The notes under the pieces are model-generated. The model ran no database searches, was not told where the DNA came from, and was given only the letters and a program-made list of their open reading frames with translations. Source: Streptomyces sp. MMG1121 (lineage in GTDB: Bacteria; Actinomycetota; Actinomycetes; Streptomycetales; Streptomycetaceae). Taken from it: a stretch of DNA of 64,000 nucleotides. The position numbers and the translations under genes are program-made. Of the stretch, positions 59,403 through 64,000 are shown one piece after another; the first letter of the stretch is position 1; the number at the start of each line of letters is the position of its first letter. The stretch is taken from contig NZ_LGDV01000141.1 in the NCBI RefSeq assembly GCF_001280015.1, forward strand, positions 1-64,000, read 5' to 3'.

Positions 59403-60338
59403 TCAGGCGGTCAGGTGGCTCCGCAGGAAGTCCACGCTGTGCGCCACGATGTCGGGCACCTCTGCCGAGCCGAGGAAGATGTGGTCGGCCCCTTCGACGG
59501 GCCGCAGCGTCACCTCACCGCCCGCGTCCGTGAGCGCCCGGGCCAGTGCCTCGCTCTGGCCGTAGGGGACGACCCGGTCCTCCCGGCCGTGGATCAACAG
59601 GAACGGGGGCGGGGTGGCGCCCGTCGCATAGGTGACCGGGGCGGCCACGCGCGCGCGTTCCCGGCGTTCGTCCTCCGGCCCGCCGAGCAGGGTGTCGACC
59701 GGGTTCGGGTACGACGGCTCGCCGGGCAGGGGCGGCAGCGGGTGCGCGAGGACCGCCTCGATGTCGGACACGCCGTACCAGTCGACGACGGCCCGTACCC
59801 CGCTGTCCTCGCCCCGGACGCCCTCGCGCCCCTCGATGTCCGTGCCGTGCGCGTCGGCGCGGACCAGCCCGGCCAGCGCGGCGAGGTGGCCGCCTGCCGA
59901 CTCTCCCCAGACGCCGATCCGGTCACCGTCGATGCCAAGGGTTTCGGCGTGGTGCCGTACGTACCGGATGGCGGCCTTGACGTCGTGCAACTGGGCGGGG
60001 AAGGGCGCTTCGAGGCTGTGCCGGTAGTCGACGCAGACCAGGGCCAGGCCGGCGCCGAGGACGGCTCCGTGCAGCAGCTCCACGGGCACCGTCGGCGGGG
60101 GATAGCGCCGGTCGCCCTCCAGCCAGCCGCCGCCGTGGATCCACACGACGGCCGGCACGGGGCCTTCGGCGGGCGGTACGTGTACGTCCAGCAGGCGCGG
60201 CCGGTAGCCGGGCGAGGTGGCGTAGGACAGCCCGTCGAAGCGGCGCACCCCGTCGGTGCCGGTGGTGGCAGGGGTGGGGGCGCGGAACGGGGGCGGCGGC
60301 CAGCCCGTGTCGAACTGGGCGGGGGCTGCTGAGGTCAT
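59403..60338 (-). CDS. Alpha/beta-hydrolase, BD-FAE/esterase-lipase type
   Basis: 311 aa. Oxyanion segment VVWIHGGGWLEGD, nucleophile elbow GVWGESAGGHLAAL (GxSxG), Asp in LIHGREDRVVPYGQSEALAR and His in VEGADHIFLG. No signal peptide. Related enzymes remove feruloyl or acetyl groups from plant polysaccharide fragments. A perfect LacI-type palindrome lies ~66 bp upstream, so it is probably co-regulated with the MFS transporter. GGAAGG precedes ATG 60338. Confidence 0.9.
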   Translation of the reverse strand: MTSAAPAQFDTGWPPPPFRAPTPATTGTDGVRRFDGLSYATSPGYRPRLLDVHVPPAEGPVPAVVWIHGGGWLEGDRRYPPPTVPVELLHGAVLGAGLALVCVDYRHSLEAPFPAQLHDVKAAIRYVRHHAETLGIDGDRIGVWGESAGGHLAALAGLVRADAHGTDIEGREGVRGEDSGVRAVVDWYGVSDIEAVLAHPLPPLPGEPSYPNPVDTLLGGPEDERRERARVAAPVTYATGATPPPFLLIHGREDRVVPYGQSEALARALTDAGGEVTLRPVEGADHIFLGSAEVPDIVAHSVDFLRSHLTA

Positions 60339-60403
60339 GGCGGGGCCTTCCGTCGTCGGCCGGGGTGCTGCGCCGACGGCCGGGAGCTGTCGGCGCAGCC
60401 AGA

Positions 60404-60419
60404 TGTTACACGTGTAACC
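60404..60419. promoter_or_regulatory. LacI operator copy 3, perfect palindrome (esterase promoter)
   Basis: GTTACACGTGTAAC (60405-60418) is a perfect 14-bp palindrome in the esterase promoter and the best version of the three related sites. Confidence 0.75.
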
Positions 60420-60575
60420 TATGACTGGCGAGGGTCCTGAGCGCCTTGTCGGGTGCAGGTGCGGCAGGGTGCGCGCCCCCGCGTGCCGGGACGGCATGCC
60501 CTCGCGGACCGGGGTGGTGTGTCTCCTCGTGGGCCGGGGCCGGTGTGCCGTATCAGCCGTGCCGGGGCGCGGCGC

Positions 60576-61846
60576 TCACCAGCGGGCCGGCAACGTCTCG
60601 AGCGGGCTCGTCAACAGGTCTTCCACCTTGCGGAGTTCGACGGCGTTCACGGCCAGTTCGAGGGTGGGCAGCCGGCGCAGCAGGACTTCCAGCGCGGTCT
60701 ACATCTCGGTGCGGGCCAGGGCCTGGCCGAGGCAGGAGTGCGGGCCGGCGCCGAAGGTCAGATGGGGGTTGGGGCTGCGAGTGACGTCGAGTTCGGTGGG
60801 GTGGTCGAAGGCGTTCTCGTCCCGGTTGGCGGCCTGCATGCTGCACACGCCACGGTGGCACCCCGGGGCACGATCGTGCCGCCGAGTTCGACGTCCTCGT
60901 GCACGTACCGGACCATGCCGAAGCCGTTGCTCGGGTCGAACCGCAGCACCTCCTCCACGGCCTGCCGGACGAGGGTGCGGTCGTCGAGCAGGCGCTGCCA
61001 GCGGCGCCGGTCGGACAGCAGATGGGCCGCCATCATCGCGATGAAGCCGGTGGTGGTCTCGTGGCCGGCCAGCAGTAGTGCCTGACCGGTGGTGGTCAGT
61101 GCCTCGTCGGACAGTGGCCTGCCCTCGGTGTCGGTGTCGGTGTCGGCGTCGGTGTCGGTGGCGGAGAGGAGCAGTGTGAGCAGATCCTCCTCGCCCTCGG
61201 TCACCGCGCCGGCCGCCAGGGCGCCCCGCTTCCCGGCCACCAGGGCGCTCATGTACTCCCCGAACTCCCGGTGTGCGGCGGCGACTTCCTCCTTGCTGTA
61301 CCTGGTCACACTGAGGAACGCGTCCGACCAGCCCTTGAAGGACTCCCGGTCGGCCTCGGGCACGCCGAGCATGGTGCAGATGACGAACACCGGCAGCGGG
61401 AAGGCGAAGCGGGAGACGAGGTCCGCCGGACGGCCGTGCTCCAGCATGCCGTCCACCAGACGGTCCGCCGCGCGCTCCATGCCCGGCCGCAGTGCGGTGA
61501 CGCGTTTGGCGGTGAACCAGCGGCTCAGCATCCGGCGCCACCGCTCGTGGCCCACGGCGTTGAGGGTGCGGGCCATCGGGCTGTTGAAGATGTCGTCGGC
61601 CGTGTCCGTGATGCGTGCCGCGTCGGAGCCCGTCGCGCCCTCCCGGCTGAGCCGTGGATCGCTCAGTGCGCGCCGGACGTCGTCGTACCTGGTCAGCAGG
61701 TGCGCCTCGGCGCCGCTCGGCAGGGTCACGGGTGCGACGGGACACTCCTGACGCAGGCGTGCCCAGTCGGCGGGCGGCTCCAGTGCGGTGGGCGGGGTCA
61801 ACGGATAGCGCAGTGCGGCGCCGCTGTCGTCGTACATGTCGGTCAT
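60576..61846 (-). pseudogene. Cytochrome P450 gene with a frameshift and an in-frame TAG
   Basis: Starts MTDMYDDSGAALRYPL with a GGAGGCAGG site and reads a normal bacterial P450: LLTRYDDVRRALSDPRLSRE, I-helix LLLAGHETTTGF, ExxR in VRQAVEEVLRFDP. After RGATVAC a 1-nt insertion (or 2-nt loss) near 60845 shifts frame; the other frame resumes SMQAANRDENAFDHPTELDV and heme loop LTFGAGPHSCLGQALARTEM, hits TAG at 60699-60701, then continues in frame TALEVLLRRLPTLELAVNAV to a TGA at 60576. Two independent lesions indicate decay, or less likely sequencing errors. CYP105/107-like; substrate unknown. Confidence 0.85.
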
Positions 61847-62295
61847 GTGCCTGCCTCCGGGTGCGTCGGTACAAGCGGACGAGCGACCTCCACCCAGCTT
61901 TAAAGCAGTTGACTTAATCAAGGGCTGCGGGAGTCGTGTCCGGGAAACGGCTGAAACGATGCCCGGCAGGAGGTCTCGGCCTGGTGTCCGGGTCACGGGG
62001 AGGTCATCGCGCACCAGGTCCCCGCCGGCCCAGCCGTGTACAGCAGTGCCCCCGCCGTGAGCCCGCACCACACCAGGCCCCGTGCCACCAGGCCGCGGCG
62101 GCGAGTCCCAGCCACGGCAGGCCCGGGCGAGGGGCCACCGGCCCGCTCCGCCCGCGCTCGCGTCGTACACGCCGGCATCCATGGGCAGTTCCCCCTTGGC
62201 CGCGCCGGTCCTGGCGCTGCAGGCGCTACGGGCGCCGGGCGGCGGCGCCTGAGTGCGCGTACCCGGCCGGGTGCGCACGGGCTGCTCGGCCGGTG
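61847..62295. other. Intergenic region, possibly a small gene remnant
   Basis: 450 bp between the P450 pseudogene and the SDR gene. A 61-codon minus-strand frame (61993-62178) ends in a hydrophobic segment (WCGLTAGALLYTAGPAGTWC) and a good GGGGGA site lies near 62190 but serves a different frame, so this could be a broken small membrane-protein gene. Nothing else is convincing. Confidence 0.3.
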
Positions 62296-63036
62296 TCAGA
62301 CCACGTGCCGTCCGCCGTCCACCGTCAGGACGTCTCCCGTCGTGTACGCCGCCCGGGTCAGATAGGCCACGGCCTCGGCGACGTCCGCCGGTGAACCGAC
62401 GCTGCGCAGCGGTGTGTTGGCGGTGATCCAGGAGCGGGAGTTCTCCCACACCTCTTCGGCGTCGTCGTACCAGGGCGTCTCGATGAGGCCCGGCGCGACC
62501 GCGTTGACCCGGATCCGCGGGCCGAGTTGGGTGGCGAGCAGACGCGTGAGGTGGTTGAGGGCTGCCTTGCTCACGGCGTAGGGAATCGAGCTGCCCAGGG
62601 CGCGGATGGCCGAGACCGAGGAGACGTTGACGATCGCGGCGGCCTCGGACTTCCTGAGGTACGGGACGGCGGCCGCGGTCAGCTGCCAGACGCCGAAGAC
62701 GTTGACGTCGAAGATCTCCCGCCATGCGGTCGCGTCGGCCGCCGCCAGGTCGTCGAGCGGGATGAAACGGGTGGTACCGGCGTTGTTGACCAGGATGTCG
62801 AGCCGGCCGTACGCGTCGATCGCGGCCTGCACGATCCGCCCGGCGTCCGCCGGGTCGGCGACATCTCCCTGGACGTAGACCGCGTCGGGCAGTTCGGCCG
62901 CGAGATCCTCCCCCGCGGTGGTGCTCCGTGCCGAGTTGACGACGATCCGCACACCGTCCGCCGCCAGCCGTCTGGCCACGGCCGCGCCGATCCCGGACGA
63001 CGATCCGGTGATCAGTGCTACGCGACTCCCGCTCAT
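62296..63036 (-). CDS. Short-chain dehydrogenase/reductase
   Basis: 246 aa classical SDR. Cofactor motif ALITGSSSGIGAAVA (TGxxxGIG), NNAG in ILVNNAGTTRF, catalytic Ser in IVNVSSVSAI, YxxxK in IPYAVSKAALNHL, and C-terminal TTGDVLTVDGGRHVV. Oxidises or reduces a hydroxyl/keto group; substrate unknown. It is divergent from the PadR regulator, which probably represses it. Confidence 0.92.
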   Translation of the reverse strand: MSGSRVALITGSSSGIGAAVARRLAADGVRIVVNSARSTTAGEDLAAELPDAVYVQGDVADPADAGRIVQAAIDAYGRLDILVNNAGTTRFIPLDDLAAADATAWREIFDVNVFGVWQLTAAAVPYLRKSEAAAIVNVSSVSAIRALGSSIPYAVSKAALNHLTRLLATQLGPRIRVNAVAPGLIETPWYDDAEEVWENSRSWITANTPLRSVGSPADVAEAVAYLTRAAYTTGDVLTVDGGRHVV

Positions 63037-63094
63037 GTCCACCCCGTTGTTGTCGGTTGCTGTGTCGGGGCGGGAGCCTAGTATATCGCAATGC

Positions 63095-63120
63095 GGAATG
63101 TATATTCCATGATTCGGAAT
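63095..63120. promoter_or_regulatory. Overlapping GGAAT/ATTCC inverted repeats between SDR and PadR genes
   Basis: GGAAT-GTAT-ATTCC (63095-63108) followed by GATTC-GGAAT gives three half-sites in an A+T-rich pocket of the divergent promoter region, a likely PadR operator. Confidence 0.6.
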
Positions 63121-63183
63121 TAATCGAAAAGGGTCGCGTGTGGGACCGGATTCGTCGTGCCCGGCGCACGGTACGGTCGGCCC

Positions 63184-63714
63184 ATGGCTGACGCTCGGCT
63201 GACCACCTCCTCCTTCCTCGTTCTCGGCATCATCGACAAGCTCGGTGAAGCCAGCGCCTACGACGTGAAGGTGGAGGCGGGCCGCACCGTCGCCCCGTTC
63301 TGGTCGGTGCCGCACGCGCAGGTGTACGCCCAGTGCGAGAGGCTGCTCGCCGCCGGTCTGCTGTCCCAGGTGCGGCAGGAGAGCGGGCGGGGCCGCCGGG
63401 TGCTGAGCCTGACCGACCGGGGCCGGCGAACCCTGGGCGACTGGCTCGCCGACCCCGCCTTCGTCCCGGTCGAGGCACGCGAGCGCGGCATCCTGAAGCT
63501 CTGGTTCGGGGCCCGGCCGGACGTGATCGCCCCCACCCAACTCGCCGAGCACCACAAGACGTTGGGGGAGTACCAGGAACTGGCCGACAGCGTCGGCGAG
63601 TTGCTGACCCCGGGGCAGCGGGAGGCGCTGGAGTTCGGCATCCGGTACGAGCGGATGATGACCGAGTTCTGGGAGTGGGTGTCCGGCCGGGGTGAACGCG
63701 CACCGGACCGTTGA
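63184..63714 (+). CDS. PadR-family transcriptional regulator
   Basis: 176 aa. N-terminal winged helix (SSFLVLGIIDKLGEASAYDV, VPHAQVYAQCERLLAAGLLS, RRVLSLTDRGRRTLGDWLAD) and a C-terminal helical dimerisation domain (LAEHHKTLGEYQELADSVGE). TACGGT ends 6 bp before ATG 63184 without a ribosome site, so the message may be leaderless. It likely controls itself and the divergent SDR gene. Confidence 0.9.
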   Translation: MADARLTTSSFLVLGIIDKLGEASAYDVKVEAGRTVAPFWSVPHAQVYAQCERLLAAGLLSQVRQESGRGRRVLSLTDRGRRTLGDWLADPAFVPVEARERGILKLWFGARPDVIAPTQLAEHHKTLGEYQELADSVGELLTPGQREALEFGIRYERMMTEFWEWVSGRGERAPDR

Positions 63715-63809
63715 CCTCCCGGGCGGCCCGCTCTACCGTCGGTAACCCCACGATAGTCCAGAAGAGACTATGCCGGGGTGGCCGAGCCGGTGACGAACAG
63801 GGGGACGCC

Positions 63810-64000
63810 GTGCGTCCGTGGACGAGCAGCACCTGGCGGCGTGCCGCCGCGGTGGGCGTGACAGCCGTGTGCCTGTGGTACGCGCCCATCGCGATGACCG
63901 AACTGTGGTCCTACGCACGGCCCGGCGCCCCCGCACCGGGCGAGTGGCTGCTGGCGCACACGGTCTCGCCCCGGTACGTCCACGACGCGCTCGCCACCCG
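63810..64000 (+). CDS. N-terminus of a membrane protein, cut by the window edge
   Basis: Opens GTG at 63810 with an AGGGGGACG ribosome site and stays open to the edge (63 codons). Residues ~10-30 (RAAAVGVTAVCLWYAPIAMT) form one TM helix, followed by an extracytoplasmic stretch (PGAPAPGEWLLAHTVSPRYV). Too little is visible to name a family. Confidence 0.55.
   Translation, partial: MRPWTSSTWRRAAAVGVTAVCLWYAPIAMTELWSYARPGAPAPGEWLLAHTVSPRYVHDALAT

Noticed and set aside
59403..60497. Longer esterase start at 60497
   Set aside because: It would translate through the perfect LacI operator; ATG 60338 has a proper ribosome site and matches the family N-terminus.

Overview
The window is very G+C-rich actinobacterial DNA with the GC-skewed codon usage, GTG/TTG starts, leaderless-looking promoters and secretome of Streptomyces. 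The gene set suits a chromosome-arm or arm-boundary region: a Tap-like telomere-associated protein, a graspetide (ATP-grasp RiPP) locus, a cyclodipeptide pathway, many secreted hydrolases, many small regulator/target pairs, and at least six decaying genes. No rRNA, tRNA, IS element or CRISPR array was recognised.

Layout. 1-2.4 kb: a membrane PP2C phosphatase cut by the window edge, a 131-bp tandem repeat, and a Gfo/Idh/MocA oxidoreductase. 2.5-3.7 kb: a minimal graspetide pair (tgmB maturase, tgmA precursor). 3.8-6.8 kb: a small HTH-like protein and an 854-aa Tap-like protein whose C-terminal half carries motifs resembling a degenerate DNA polymerase palm. 7.9-9.8 kb: a cyclodipeptide synthase translationally coupled to a CYP121-like P450, the layout of the mycobacterial mycocyclosin genes. 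10.9-13.7 kb: a broken streptogramin-lyase-like gene, then a secreted repeat protein with a C-terminal anchor next to a class F sortase. 13.8-17.4 kb: SGNH hydrolase plus TetR, then a decaying alpha-galactosidase locus. 17.6-22.2 kb: an archaeal/eukaryotic-type prolyl-tRNA synthetase, HxlR/imine reductase pair and LysR regulator. 22.3-31.8 kb: M9 collagenase, long GAPDH, PIG-V-like mannosyltransferase, chloramphenicol-type exporter, PP2C phosphatase, MASE1 protein and MarR. 31.8-37.5 kb: DHA2 exporter, DedA, a two-gene K+/H+ antiporter, a small CxxC protein and an aldo/keto reductase. 37.7-42.9 kb: chitosanase behind a CsnR-type palindrome, a DUF4328 pseudogene, phosphoglucomutase, SGNH lipase and a secreted protein.

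43.3-51.8 kb is the most striking block: seven same-strand, often overlapping genes encoding an Agd3-like polysaccharide deacetylase, a PelF-type glycosyltransferase, a 12-TM membrane protein, two NDP-sugar SDR enzymes, a sugar-1-phosphate nucleotidyltransferase and a spherulin-4/Sph3-like glycoside hydrolase. Together these resemble a bacterial counterpart of fungal galactosaminogalactan / Pel exopolysaccharide systems: nucleotide-sugar supply, cytoplasmic polymerisation, export, deacetylation and trimming.

51.9-64 kb: a maltokinase-cap-like protein, secreted M1 peptidase, GH25 lysozyme and small secreted proteins; then a LacI regulon (LacI, MFS transporter, alpha/beta esterase) sharing a GTTACACGTGTAAC-type operator; a P450 pseudogene with two lesions; and a divergent SDR/PadR pair. 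The last gene is cut by the right edge.
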